Shown here piece by piece: positions 38,695 to 47,457 of a stretch of 64,000 nucleotides of DNA. Origin of the DNA: a virus; the IMG/VR virus record IMGVR_UViG_3300045971_000431, positions 23,756-87,755 of that record; one strand, written 5' to 3'. Below the pieces are notes generated by a model that saw only the letters and a program-made list of their open reading frames with translations, searched no databases and had not been told where the DNA came from. The stretch's first letter is position 1; each line of letters starts with the position of its first letter. The position numbers and the translations under genes were made by a program.

Positions 38695-39926
38695 TTGATA
38701 AACACCATGTCAACGTAATCACCATTGTCTTCTTGGTCAAAGAGAACCCATCCAGCCTTCTTCAAGCTTGCTGTTCTCTGCTCGATCTTTGCATCAGCTT
38801 TTTCTGGTGTCAGCTTTTCGATATCAACACCAAATGACCTAGCTTGGGTACCATTCATTACAAGCTTGGCAAGCTTCTCACGCTGTTCTTGCTCCATCCA
38901 CATGCCAGCGGCCGAGCCTTGGCTGTCCAACCAATCTATGATGCTGGTAACGGGATCCTCTTCCTTGTTGCCAAGAATGCCACCCTTCGCCATGACGACC
39001 TTACCACCTGACAGCTTGGTCTTCATGGTCTCATCACCATTGTACGAGTACATGTGATGCTCGATCTTTGATCCGGGGTTGAGCTTGACCATGTTGTCAT
39101 GGTGGGCTTTGGCGGCACGCTCATCATCGAAGTAGGATCGTGCATCATGCATTTTGTTTTCTGATCCATCCTTCTTCAACCGATGCAGCCAAACTGGTTT
39201 TGCATCTTGCGCCTTTTTCTTGCGAGCCTTCATAGCATCAGAGCCGAGATCCTCATTCACTGGCACGATGTCGCGTAGGTGCAGTCTGACCCAGTTAGTG
39301 AATGCCTTCTCGTCGTTGAAGGCAGACTCCATACCGATGTTAGAGACTACACGCTTGCCACCACCATCCGTTGCTTCGAGCTTCCACTTCATGTTGCCAA
39401 ACGAATTCGATCGCGTAGCATCTGCAAAACCTGGGCTGTCATCCATCAATCGCTTCACGGTGTAGGTGACGTATGAAGCATGCGAACGTGGGAGATCCTT
39501 CTCCATGTAGAAGCCGCGGCCCATCATCCAAATCTTGCCTGCTTCGTCACCAAATTCCACTGGGCTCTGATCGTCCGTGTAGGTGCTCTCGGCCATGAAG
39601 GCTGGTAGCTTCTTCTCGACCCAAGCATAGAAGTCTGGGCGAATGTGTTTTGGAGTCAGAGGACGCCACAGTTCAGACGTTGGCGGATGATTACGATCGG
39701 GATCCAGCATCTTGAACATCACATCACCAACGATCAACCCGCTGGTGATAGTAGCTTCGCCGCGCTCAGTGGTATCATCATCCATAAGACGCTTGATAAC
39801 CCAGATACCGTAGGCAGGGTTTTTAACCATTTGTGCCTTGCTGTTCTGCGCATCGAACTCCAGGTAGTAGCCACCCTTCAGGTAGACCTTCCCATCATCA
39901 AGGACCTTAACTTCAGAAAGCTTCAT
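38691..39926 (-). CDS. Probable internal protein with two copies of a new repeat domain
   Basis: This 411-residue protein begins MKLSEVKVLDDGKVYLKGGY. The repeat (about 90 residues: G-Y/F-Y-x-E-x-D, then RLMDD, then a tryptophan-containing strand and a short helix ending before a KKLP or RLHL-type segment) occurs at about residues 12-108 and 127-225. The C-terminal third has a basic linker (DAMKARKKKAQDAKPVWLHR) and two small helical regions. The first residues weakly match the capsid leader. ATGA overlap with both neighbours. Confidence 0.6.
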   Translation of the reverse strand: MKLSEVKVLDDGKVYLKGGYYLEFDAQNSKAQMVKNPAYGIWVIKRLMDDDTTERGEATITSGLIVGDVMFKMLDPDRNHPPTSELWRPLTPKHIRPDFYAWVEKKLPAFMAESTYTDDQSPVEFGDEAGKIWMMGRGFYMEKDLPRSHASYVTYTVKRLMDDSPGFADATRSNSFGNMKWKLEATDGGGKRVVSNIGMESAFNDEKAFTNWVRLHLRDIVPVNEDLGSDAMKARKKKAQDAKPVWLHRLKKDGSENKMHDARSYFDDERAAKAHHDNMVKLNPGSKIEHHMYSYNGDETMKTKLSGGKVVMAKGGILGNKEEDPVTSIIDWLDSQGSAAGMWMEQEQREKLAKLVMNGTQARSFGVDIEKLTPEKADAKIEQRTASLKKAGWVLFDQEDNGDYVDMVFIK

Positions 39927-40273
39927 ACTTCATCTTCACGGGTGACAGTACACACCCAACGCCATTCGCTCGGGCGAAAGTATTCATCAAGTGTTTCCAA
40001 GAATTTCTTGAGCTTTGCTAAGTCATCCAGCCCAAAGTGGACGAGACTAGACCCAAGCCGGCCTGGCTTATGTTTGATGATCTTTCGCGCGATGGTTATG
40101 ATGGCATCTTGATCAGCATCTGTCTGTTCAACTGAAAAGCCCTGTTTCACTTCGATATCGACTTCGAGATAATCACACATGAGCGAGAACTTAATGGCAG
40201 GCAGGATATCCTTCCCGCTGTGCACAAAGAACAGATTAGGATCATGCTCAGAAGCGATCTCGAAGAGCTTCAT
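39923..40273 (-). CDS. Probable internal head protein
   Basis: This 116-residue protein begins MKLFEIASEHDPNLFFVHSG, a weak form of the leader. A helix-strand body follows (DQDAIITIARKIIKHKPGRL). ATGA overlaps on both sides. Function unknown. Confidence 0.5.
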   Translation of the reverse strand: MKLFEIASEHDPNLFFVHSGKDILPAIKFSLMCDYLEVDIEVKQGFSVEQTDADQDAIITIARKIIKHKPGRLGSSLVHFGLDDLAKLKKFLETLDEYFRPSEWRWVCTVTREDEV

Positions 40274-40722
40274 ACCTTCTTGAACTCCCCGTCAACAGCG
40301 ATCATCTTCATGATGTCTTCACGTGATGCAACGACCACGTTGTTCTGTGTCTTGCCAGCGTAGGGCACGAAGGCATTCGTCTTCTTGCGATCGCTCTTGA
40401 CCTTGGCACGGGTGGCAGCAGCGTTCAGCGCGATGTTTAGGTAGTTCGCGGCAACTTCAGCATTGCGGGCAGCGTAACGCGGCTCCACAATCTCAGTGTA
40501 AGCCATCTGATTCTGGAAGGTGTCGTAAGCAGCATCGTAGACCTGGTCGATCTTCTTGTTGATCTCGATGTCTTCCTCATCAATCTCAGGAGCAGGAGCT
40601 TCAGATTGCAGAGCAGCAAGCTCGCCTTCTGTGGCTTGCTCGTACTCAACGATCTCGGTTGGCTGCTCAGTCTCAAACAGCTCATCGAGCGGGTTGACAA
40701 GCTTGGACTTCACTGGCATCAT
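40270..40722 (-). CDS. Terminase small subunit candidate (gp16-type)
   Basis: This 150-residue protein is acidic at the N-terminus (ELFETEQPTEIVEYEQATEG) and has a central helical pair (VYDAAYDTFQNQMAYTEIVE and RNAEVAANYLNIALNAAATR). It then has a basic linker and a C-terminal segment that may bind the large subunit. Length and layout agree with T4 gp16 (164 residues), the DNA-recognition ring. It is not next to the large subunit, which lowers certainty. It could instead be a small prohead or tail factor. Confidence 0.45.
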   Translation of the reverse strand: MMPVKSKLVNPLDELFETEQPTEIVEYEQATEGELAALQSEAPAPEIDEEDIEINKKIDQVYDAAYDTFQNQMAYTEIVEPRYAARNAEVAANYLNIALNAAATRAKVKSDRKKTNAFVPYAGKTQNNVVVASREDIMKMIAVDGEFKKV

Positions 40723-41180
40723 ACGGCTCTCCCCATTGCAGGTGGTTGTTTCTGGCGGATGCCGGCAAACATCGTCTTCTCGGTGACCACGCGGAAGGTG
40801 GCGCCGTGTTGCTCAGCAAAGATGGCCGCGGCTTTCCACTTGGCATCATTGACGGCAAGTGCCTGCAGATCCCGAGGTGTAGACTTTGGCGTGGCGACAG
40901 TTTCCTTGTATGGCTTGATCTCGACGATCTCCTTACGCAGGGAACCATCCTTGTGTTTATAGAGCACGACAATGTCAGGGAAGTAGCGGTGCACGCGCAT
41001 GTCGAGAGGACTCACATACGGAATGTACAGCTCTTCAGAACCCCACCGCAGAATTGCAGGGTTGGCATCAAGCCACTGAAAGAACCGCAACTCCCACGAA
41101 CTTCTCCACACCACATTGTTTACGTTACCAACGTATTTCTGTGGATTTTTAGGAATGAACCGTCCTCTTGCTGTTGCCAT
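40719..41180 (-). CDS. 4: Head-completion protein (gp4-type)
   Basis: This 153-residue protein has the blocks of T4 gp4 (50/65): FIPKNPQKYVGNVNNVVWRS, WELRFFQWLDANPAILRWGS and HRYFPDIVVLYKH followed by IVEIKPYKET. The fold is nuclease-like, with FPD...EIKP as the likely metal site. In T4 the protein finishes the head after packaging. It overlaps the candidate small terminase gene. Confidence 0.7.
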   Translation of the reverse strand: MATARGRFIPKNPQKYVGNVNNVVWRSSWELRFFQWLDANPAILRWGSEELYIPYVSPLDMRVHRYFPDIVVLYKHKDGSLRKEIVEIKPYKETVATPKSTPRDLQALAVNDAKWKAAAIFAEQHGATFRVVTEKTMFAGIRQKQPPAMGRAV

Positions 41181-41668
41181 TATGTCACCTCGAACAGCAT
41201 GTCAAATCTAAACGGATTTGGTTGCTTTAGTAACCACGCATTGATTGGATGATCTTCAGGTAGGTTGTTATCATACTGAAGCGAGCCCTTGCTTTCCAAA
41301 ATGCTCTGCGTGCGGCGCTCTATCATCTCGGCATACACATCAGCGGGCGCTTCATCATGCCATTTTTTGAGTGATTTTTCCCAAATGGCGTGTTTAGCTT
41401 CTGCTGTTACATGGGAAGCATTCATCCAACCATACGCTTGCTTGCGTTGTTCGTCTGTCATCAATGCATTAGATTTCTTCTTACTGATGGAGATATTCTT
41501 TTTGCGCTGTTCTTGGCCACCAGCCCACTGTTGTGATACTGCCTTTGCTGTCCGTTCCTTGAATTTAGCATAAGCAATAGGATCTGCCTTCAATCTAGCT
41601 TTGGCCAGCTTGGCTCCAGCAGAACGACGAGCACGCTCTTCCTCCGACATTATTCTTGTAGCCATCAA
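41180..41668 (-). CDS. NUMOD3-like DNA-binding protein, possible homing-endonuclease remnant
   Basis: This 162-residue protein has repeated motifs typical of DNA-binding modules of homing enzymes (MSEEERARRSAGAKLAKARL and KNISISKKKSNALMTDEQRK) and many aromatic-basic helices, but no GIY-YIG or HNH catalytic core. It sits exactly between two coupled genes with 4-base and 1-base overlaps, and its composition is more AT-rich than that of its neighbours. It may be an inserted module that lost its nuclease, or a real regulator. Confidence 0.55.
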   Translation of the reverse strand: MMATRIMSEEERARRSAGAKLAKARLKADPIAYAKFKERTAKAVSQQWAGGQEQRKKNISISKKKSNALMTDEQRKQAYGWMNASHVTAEAKHAIWEKSLKKWHDEAPADVYAEMIERRTQSILESKGSLQYDNNLPEDHPINAWLLKQPNPFRFDMLFEVT

Positions 41669-43116
41669 GAGACTCCAGGATCGGTGGAAGTGGTGTAGGC
41701 CGTAACTGTCGGTGCAGAGGTAGAAGTAGAGTCACCTAGCAAAGATCCACCGGTGCCACCAGTAGCAGAGCCGCCTGCACCACTATTGCCTGCACCCTTA
41801 CTGTTTGTGAAACCGGTCTTGAACTTCGAGAATGCATTAGAGATTCCATTGCCTGCGCTGGTAGCAGAAGATCCTAGGAAGTCTCGTGATGCAGCGCCAG
41901 TCAAGTTGCTGACAGAACCGCCCAGCACTCCGCCAAGACGCTGTCCAATGTCAGTGGCAAACTTGCCGTTACCGGCAATGGACTTGACTGCGCGATTCAC
42001 CGCAGTCGATGTTACGTTCTGTGCGCCTCGGGTGGCCGCACCCGAGAGAATGTTCACGTATGGATTGTTGCCTCCCGCCTTTGTGAGAATGCCAGCAGCG
42101 CCAGTTTTCCCATCGACAGACTTGCGGCCTGATAGAATGTCAGCAGGAGCACCTGTGATATTCTTGCCCACCACTTCATGGAAGGATGGCGAGTTGATTG
42201 TTGAGATGCCCTTGTTGTGGACCATCTCCATCCAGTCGTAGTCGAACTGCATGGTGAGCAGAGATGGATCAGAGCTGTCATGTGTCAGGTCATCGAGGTC
42301 GAATGACACCAATCGCGGGTTGATGAAGTCGTAGATGTTTTCCTTGACTGTGTTCTCACCATTGGGATCAGCTGCAGAATTGTCGAGGAACATCTGCTTG
42401 ATGCGAATGACGTCAATGGCGCCACCGAAGTCAGAGTTGATGACGCTTCGGTTGGCAGTGCCCTTAGTACCAAGAATGTTCTTGACGAATGACATGCCCG
42501 TTAGACCTGGTGCAGGCGTTGAGCTTGGCAGCAATCCAGTGTTGTCGCGTGCGAAGCCGCTACGAGTAACAGGTGAGTGAATGTACATCAGCAACCGGAA
42601 GAACTCGAACACCCGATTACCAACGTCATCCATGAACGTGATGGTCATTTCGCGGTGCTTGATTCGCTTCAGCGCTTTCGTGCGGAAGTTGTATTGATTG
42701 ACGTCATCTTCGTATTCGAAGTCAACCTTTGGGCGGTCAACAGTCTTGACCATGAAGGTGAACTTGCTGTCTTCTAGCAGATCAACGTGGGCGAACCCCT
42801 CGGCCTTGAGGCCATCAAGCACTGAGCGCTTGAACTTGAACTCGACCTTGAAGAGGAACTTGAGCTTGGGACGGTAGTCAGTGCCGACAAGACCTGCTGC
42901 GTAAGAGGTCGCGTCCCATGTCCGTGCGGGACGGGGCTTCTTGCCATCGGTAACACTGTCTGAAGCGCTGCCGCCAGGTGGCTTTGGCTTTCCCTTGATT
43001 GCACCGCGGACGAAATCCTCGACGCCATCCCCGATTTGCCCTGCACCCGTGCTCTGGACAGAACCAGTTGTCGACTTGAGAATCGACTTGAGGTCGTTGG
43101 TTGGTGATGTTGCCAT
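41665..43116 (-). CDS. Tube-like baseplate protein (gp54 or gp48 class)
   Basis: This 483-residue protein has a central tail-tube-like fold: LKFLFKVEFKFKRSVLDGLK, VKTVDRPKVDFEYEDDVNQY, REMTITFMDDVGNRVFEFFR and SLLTMQFDYDWMEMVHNKGI. T4 gp48 and gp54 use this fold to start the tube on the baseplate. A 160-residue Gly/Ala/Ser-rich C-terminus follows. It lies next to the tube gene. Which of the two T4 proteins it replaces cannot be told from motifs. Confidence 0.65.
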   Translation of the reverse strand: MATSPTNDLKSILKSTTGSVQSTGAGQIGDGVEDFVRGAIKGKPKPPGGSASDSVTDGKKPRPARTWDATSYAAGLVGTDYRPKLKFLFKVEFKFKRSVLDGLKAEGFAHVDLLEDSKFTFMVKTVDRPKVDFEYEDDVNQYNFRTKALKRIKHREMTITFMDDVGNRVFEFFRLLMYIHSPVTRSGFARDNTGLLPSSTPAPGLTGMSFVKNILGTKGTANRSVINSDFGGAIDVIRIKQMFLDNSAADPNGENTVKENIYDFINPRLVSFDLDDLTHDSSDPSLLTMQFDYDWMEMVHNKGISTINSPSFHEVVGKNITGAPADILSGRKSVDGKTGAAGILTKAGGNNPYVNILSGAATRGAQNVTSTAVNRAVKSIAGNGKFATDIGQRLGGVLGGSVSNLTGAASRDFLGSSATSAGNGISNAFSKFKTGFTNSKGAGNSGAGGSATGGTGGSLLGDSTSTSAPTVTAYTTSTDPGVS

Positions 43117-43140
43117 TAGATCTGCCTGCAGAAGGTGTTC

Positions 43141-43148
43141 TATTTATG
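43141..43148 (-). promoter_or_regulatory. Late promoter CATAAATA for the baseplate-to-internal-protein unit
   Basis: Minus-strand CATAAATAGA, 24 bases before ATG 43116. Confidence 0.65.
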
Positions 43149-43164
43149 ACCACCCACAAACAAC

Positions 43165-43186
43165 AAGGGGCTCCGAAGAGCCCCTT
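43165..43186 (-). terminator. Hairpin terminator after the tube gene
   Basis: AAGGGGCTC and GAGCCCCTT form a perfect 9-base-pair stem with a 4-base loop, followed on the minus strand by GTTGTTTG. Confidence 0.75.
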
Positions 43187-43208
43187 GAGATTGGAAGTGC
43201 GATGCGTC

Positions 43209-43802
43209 TTAGGCGTTGTTGCCGCCGAGAGCAGTGCCGTAGCCAGCGCCGGATTCGATGTGACGTGCGTGGTCAAAGCGGATGGACATCGTGATCGTGG
43301 CAGCTTCAGAAGCCGAGTAGTCACGGTCACCGAAGTCGACAGAAGCGAAGTAGCAACCTTCGAGCATCCACGATTGGACAACGCCTTCGTTACCGTCGAG
43401 CTGGTCGATGGTGGCAGCGAACTTGTAGTCAGAACCGGTAGCAGCGGTGTTGAGCCAACGGCCGTCAAGGTCAGCACCGATCAGGCGCTGCATTGTCTCG
43501 GCTTGGTTCTTGATGACAGTGGCTGCGAGGCCAGTGATGTCGTCTTCAACGGTGACGTTGATTGGTTCCCACGAGTGCTTGCCAGCGATGTAGGCCACCG
43601 AGTTGTAGCGGTGAAGCGCCACTTCTTCGTAGGTCAGATTTGGCAGCGTGATGGTCGTGACCTGCATTGTGAGGTCCTTGCCATTCGTACCAGATACCAG
43701 AGCACCGATGTTCTTGAACGTGATGCGGAACTTGTTCTTGAGACGTGGGTGCAGGATACCTGGACCTGCGCCTGGGATACCGAAGTTGCTGAGATTTGCC
43801 AT
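43209..43802 (-). CDS. 19: Tail tube protein gp19
   Basis: The 197-residue protein builds the inner tube through which DNA passes. It has the tube fold with LKNKFRITFKNIGALVSGTN, LTMQVTTITLPNLTYEEVAL, HSWEPINVTVEDDIT and, near the end, SEAATITMSIRFDHAR. T4 gp19 is 163 residues. It lies between the sheath region and the baseplate tube initiator, with its own late promoter and terminator, as for an abundant protein. Confidence 0.9.
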   Translation of the reverse strand: MANLSNFGIPGAGPGILHPRLKNKFRITFKNIGALVSGTNGKDLTMQVTTITLPNLTYEEVALHRYNSVAYIAGKHSWEPINVTVEDDITGLAATVIKNQAETMQRLIGADLDGRWLNTAATGSDYKFAATIDQLDGNEGVVQSWMLEGCYFASVDFGDRDYSASEAATITMSIRFDHARHIESGAGYGTALGGNNA

Positions 43803-43838
43803 GAGTGCTCCTGCTGAGAGGGAGTTGTTCTTACCACC

Positions 43839-43846
43839 TATTTATG
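43839..43846 (-). promoter_or_regulatory. Late promoter CATAAATA for gene 19
   Basis: Minus-strand CATAAATAGG, 36 bases before ATG 43802. The leader contains CTCC that could pair with the GGAG ribosome-binding site. Confidence 0.65.
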
Positions 43847-43876
43847 CTTGCGGCATGTATGGGCGACGTTTCTGGG

Positions 43877-44440
43877 TCAGACCTTCTTACCGTCCTTGTA
43901 GATCGTGTCGAAGGCTTTCACAATAAAGCGCTCTGATCGCTCAGCAAAGACGCCTCGTTTGAGAATAGCAATGCGCTCTGGGGTCAAGTCACGAGCTCGA
44001 AGACCATGCTGAAGGAAGCAATGGACAGGAACTGGTACATCACCATTGGCCATCTTGACCGCAAGCATACGAGCCCGGCCCTCGTGACCTGTGATCTTGG
44101 CTGGACCCTTGTCTTCATCGCCAAGGCTGATGTTGAAGAACGGAATACCGACTGCGTAGCCCTTGAGGATCATCTTGGCAATGCCCTTGGCACGTTCGGT
44201 TGATTCATCTTCAAGTGCTAGCTCAGCAAAGGCCGAAGGCTTCAACATCGTCACAAACCCGTGGTAGTAGACAGACTGGTTGAATGGCACTGAACCTAGA
44301 CCGTCCTTCGCTGAGAACGTGACTTCGCCGATGTGGTAGTTGTCTTCGGCAAGGGATGGATCCCAGGGAGGAACATCGCCCAATTGTTTGGCGTAGATGG
44401 TGCCTTCTGCTTCTTGAAGGAATTGCTTGAATGTCTTCAC
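43877..44440 (-). CDS. Probable internal head protein (capsid-targeting peptide)
   Basis: This 187-residue protein begins MKTFKQFLQEAEG. Beyond it, YHIGEVTFSAKDGLG, IPFFNISLGDEDKGPAKITG and HEGRARMLAVKMANGDVPVP followed by VHCFLQHGLRARDLTPERI resemble a ParB-like or ADP-ribose-type fold; the HEGRAR segment recalls Alt-like or ParB-family proteins. I cannot name it with confidence. Its first gene in the unit is also an internal-protein candidate. Confidence 0.65.
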   Translation of the reverse strand: MKTFKQFLQEAEGTIYAKQLGDVPPWDPSLAEDNYHIGEVTFSAKDGLGSVPFNQSVYYHGFVTMLKPSAFAELALEDESTERAKGIAKMILKGYAVGIPFFNISLGDEDKGPAKITGHEGRARMLAVKMANGDVPVPVHCFLQHGLRARDLTPERIAILKRGVFAERSERFIVKAFDTIYKDGKKV

Positions 44441-44733
44441 GAAATGGGGTTCCCGTGTGTGATGCCATTCTTCCTCATGATTGGCTTGAGATGCTGAATG
44501 ACGGCTTCAACCTCGTCGTCCCATTCAGCATCAGTCTCTACTTGTCCAAGGACGGGCTCGAACAAAAGATCCCAGGCATCAGAACTTACCTCTGTGGCCG
44601 GGATATCGCCCTCCCACCAACGGGCCGCAGATTCAGCTTCGCCTTTGGACAGTCCTAGTTGACGAAACACGAGCTCGATCGGCATGCTGCCGAGAACATC
44701 GTATTCTTCCAGAAACTGTTTGAATGTCTTCAT
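44437..44733 (-). CDS. Probable internal head protein (capsid-targeting peptide)
   Basis: This 98-residue helical protein begins MKTFKQFLEEYDVL. A late promoter octamer ends 5 bases before its ATG, so its mRNA would be leaderless. ATGA overlap with the next internal-protein gene. Function unknown. Confidence 0.7.
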   Translation of the reverse strand: MKTFKQFLEEYDVLGSMPIELVFRQLGLSKGEAESAARWWEGDIPATEVSSDAWDLLFEPVLGQVETDAEWDDEVEAVIQHLKPIMRKNGITHGNPIS

Positions 44734-44738
44734 GCTGC

Positions 44739-44746
44739 TATTTACA
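44739..44746 (-). promoter_or_regulatory. Late promoter TGTAAATA (leaderless)
   Basis: Minus-strand TGTAAATA-GCAGC-ATG. With late promoters at -13 to -6, the +1 is the A of the start codon. Confidence 0.65.
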
Positions 44747-44748
44747 AC

Positions 44749-44772
44749 AAAGGGAGACCGAAGTCTCCCCTT
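44749..44772 (-). terminator. Hairpin terminator after the sheath gene
   Basis: AAGGGGAGAC and GTCTCCCTTT pair across a TTCG loop on the minus strand, followed by GTTGT. It lies 18 bases after the sheath stop. Confidence 0.75.
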
Positions 44773-44789
44773 GCGTAGAGTGGAACCGC

Positions 44790-46970
44790 TTAGATTGCGG
44801 CGCTGGTGCTGAGCACGCGGATTGGGATGTAGATGAATTCTGCGGCACGCGTTGGCTTGATAGCAACGTCGAGCCAGAGTTCATTGCGGTCGATCCGGTC
44901 TGGCGTGTTGTTCGAACCATCGCAGATCGAAGCGTAGTCGGTCAGACCGCGCTTGACGAGGATGTCGTTCATGATGCCATCAGAAGCCGTCTTCAGGTTG
45001 TCACGGGTGAGCTGGTCGTTCGGCTCGAACACGAAAGGCAGGGCGCCCTTACGCAGCGAACGACGGAGGTACATCACGAGACGAACAACGTTGATGCGGT
45101 CAAGAGCCGATGCGGCAGGAGCCGACGTCTTCTGACCCCAAACCAAGATGCCACGGCCTGGGAAGAACGTGATTGGGTTGATGTTCTTGTCGTACTCGTA
45201 CAGGTTGTCGAGCTGGCCTTGGCTCAGAACCGATTCCACGAAGGTGGTTGCAGTACCGAGATTGCCGCTGACATAACCCGTCTTCGACACACCAGTGACC
45301 ACACCACGGGCGATACCGGCTGGTGGAGTCCAAACGTAACCGACGTTGTCGCTGTAGGTGATCGTTGCGAGTGCGATGCCCGATGGAGCAATCATCACGT
45401 CACGACCGTCGAGGTTGGAAGCCAGACCCCATGGGTAGTAGTACGCTGCATTCGTGTTGCTGCGACGCTCAGAGGTCAGGGCCCATTGAGCGACCTGGTC
45501 TGGAGTCATGTGGGATGGAGTGTCAGCGAGAACCAGAGCTTCTTCGAAGACGGCAACCGACAGGGAGAGCATCTCGTCCACGGTCTCTGGATAGCCAGGG
45601 CAGAGGATGAGGTTGTACTCGTACAGTGGCGAACGAACTTCAGTGTTGCTGTTGATCTGAGCTTGCAGAGCAGTGACGATTGCCAGGCGGCGTGCACCAT
45701 CGCTGGTGCCGAGTGGTGACGTGATGGTCACTTCGGTGATGACGATGTCATACTGTTCACCAGCTGCGAATGGCGTGGTGCCTGCAGTAACCGTGAAGGT
45801 GATGTTGGTGTGCGAGAAGAGAGCACCAACGGTACCGCTACCCATTGTGCCAGACACTGAACCACGCACGTCGAACTGAGTTGGCGAAGTGAATTGGACC
45901 GAGAGGGTTTCAGGAACGGTGTGGGTTGTAACTGCGAGACCAGAGATCTTGCCATTGCCGATGTTGGCACCAACCGTCACGTTGAAGGTGAAGGTGTCAC
46001 CAGCAACGAATGGAGTAGAACCTGCGTAGATGGAGAACTCAACGCGGTTGTTGTCGAACTTCACGAAAGCTGGGTTCGAAGGAACGTTGGTTGGCGTGAC
46101 TGAACCGGTCCAAGCACCGCTGACCGACGATGCCACACTGAATGCAGTGGCTGACGTGAAGGTGATGGTGTAGGTTTCGGCTTGAGCGAAGACGTCAGGG
46201 ATCAGCGACAGGAAGGTGCCGTTGCCGGTGTTGCCAGCGCCAGGGGTCAGACCAGAGATGCTCGAACCACCGCTTGGAACCCAGGTGTTACCTAGGGAGA
46301 ACAGGAACTTGTCGCCAGCAGCGAAGTGGGTCGTGCCTGCAGCCAACGTGAAGTTGACGAAGTTGGAGCTGAATGGAAGATCCGTCTCACCTTGACCAAT
46401 GTAGCCATCAACGCTGCCAGTGACCGTGAACATGGCGCCAACTGGTGCACCATTTGCATCAACGGTAGGTGGGGTAGTGATAGTGATCGAGATCGTCTGT
46501 GGACGAACGAGCGAGCCGAATGCAGTAACAGGACCAAGAACGCCGTTGCCGATGCCGTTGAAGCTGCGCGAACCAGCAACTTCGACTGGGATGCCGAGGC
46601 TGAGGAAGGTAACAGGTTCGTCGTTCAGATCGATGTCAGCACGAACAACGTAGGCGCGATCGCCTTGGTTCAGGAACTGGTTCAGAGCGAACAGACCGTA
46701 CTCATTGCGTGCATCGCCGTGGTACTCATTGCCAGAGCTGTCCTTGCGGAAGTGTGGCACACCGTAGAGGGCGAGGGACTGGGTGAGCGAGGTAACAGTG
46801 CGTACAACGCCAGCCTCAAGCGAACCGCTTGCAATGGTCTTGCCGTTGGTCTGCAGCTTGCCTTCACGTGTTGCCACGAAGATCAGCGGCACGGTTGGTG
46901 CCGAAACCGGAATGAAGAAGCTTTCGTTGATGACCGAGACGCTTACGCCTGGGGAAACGAGAGTTGCCAT
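44790..46970 (-). CDS. 18: Tail sheath protein gp18
   Basis: The 726-residue contractile sheath subunit begins with SPGVSVSVINESFFIPVSAP, as in T4-type sheaths, and ends with the conserved assembly domain (ILVWGQKTSAPAASALDRIN, VNVVR-like RLVMYLRRSLRKGALPF, and SICDGSNNTPDRIDRNELWL). The middle 250 residues (two copies of a strand pattern with TPFAAGEQYDIVI and TPFVAGDTFTFNV) look like inserted Ig-like decoration domains. T4 gp18 is 659 residues. Own late promoter and terminator. Confidence 0.95.
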   Translation of the reverse strand: MATLVSPGVSVSVINESFFIPVSAPTVPLIFVATREGKLQTNGKTIASGSLEAGVVRTVTSLTQSLALYGVPHFRKDSSGNEYHGDARNEYGLFALNQFLNQGDRAYVVRADIDLNDEPVTFLSLGIPVEVAGSRSFNGIGNGVLGPVTAFGSLVRPQTISITITTPPTVDANGAPVGAMFTVTGSVDGYIGQGETDLPFSSNFVNFTLAAGTTHFAAGDKFLFSLGNTWVPSGGSSISGLTPGAGNTGNGTFLSLIPDVFAQAETYTITFTSATAFSVASSVSGAWTGSVTPTNVPSNPAFVKFDNNRVEFSIYAGSTPFVAGDTFTFNVTVGANIGNGKISGLAVTTHTVPETLSVQFTSPTQFDVRGSVSGTMGSGTVGALFSHTNITFTVTAGTTPFAAGEQYDIVITEVTITSPLGTSDGARRLAIVTALQAQINSNTEVRSPLYEYNLILCPGYPETVDEMLSLSVAVFEEALVLADTPSHMTPDQVAQWALTSERRSNTNAAYYYPWGLASNLDGRDVMIAPSGIALATITYSDNVGYVWTPPAGIARGVVTGVSKTGYVSGNLGTATTFVESVLSQGQLDNLYEYDKNINPITFFPGRGILVWGQKTSAPAASALDRINVVRLVMYLRRSLRKGALPFVFEPNDQLTRDNLKTASDGIMNDILVKRGLTDYASICDGSNNTPDRIDRNELWLDVAIKPTRAAEFIYIPIRVLSTSAAI

Positions 46971-47023
46971 GGTTTTTCTCCTGGATGGTAGCCGGGTGCA
47001 GCTACTCTGGTTGATTCATGCTG

Positions 47024-47031
47024 TATTTATG
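47024..47031 (-). promoter_or_regulatory. Late promoter CATAAATA for gene 18
   Basis: Minus-strand CATAAATACA. The leader has GTAGC...GCTAC, a short hairpin, then AGGAGAA before the ATG at 46970. Confidence 0.7.
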
Positions 47032-47061
47032 GAGCGAGCAGAAACTACCTTCGGTGGGGGC

Positions 47062-47457
47062 TCACTTTGGTTTGTCGACCCAGATGCTCCACAGGATGTG
47101 GGTGCCTCTGCCCAAGCCCTTGCGCTTCAGCACGTCTTCCCAGGAACGCCAATCTTCACCAGTGTAAACGCCGGGATGTTCCTCTTTGAAGGTCACTCCT
47201 CGTGGCTTGAAGGCAGCAACGATGGCACGCTTCATCATGTCTAGCTCGAACAATAGATCGTCACGTTCGATGCGTCGCTTGATACCGTAAAAGCGAACGG
47301 TGTATTCTACCTTGCCATTTGGGACAGCAAGGTTTGGCCCGTAGTTGACCATCACCTGGCCCAGCCCCATCTGTTGGCCGATCTGCTCACCAGCCACATG
47401 AAGCGAATCTGGTTCAAATCGAGGGGCTTCAGCCAGGAATTCCTTGAAGGTGATCAT
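47062..47457 (-). CDS. Probable internal head protein (capsid-targeting peptide)
   Basis: This 131-residue protein begins MITFKEFLAEAPRF, a clear internal-protein leader. The body mixes strands and helices (PNGKVEYTVRFYGIKRRIER and DDLLFELDMMKRAIVAAFKP). It is coupled by ATGA to the next internal protein and is the last gene of the gp15 unit. Confidence 0.7.
   Translation of the reverse strand: MITFKEFLAEAPRFEPDSLHVAGEQIGQQMGLGQVMVNYGPNLAVPNGKVEYTVRFYGIKRRIERDDLLFELDMMKRAIVAAFKPRGVTFKEEHPGVYTGEDWRSWEDVLKRKGLGRGTHILWSIWVDKPK

Noticed and set aside
47000-47030. Short MNQPE reading frame after the sheath promoter
   Set aside because: Five codons directly behind the promoter; could be an upstream peptide but nothing supports translation.
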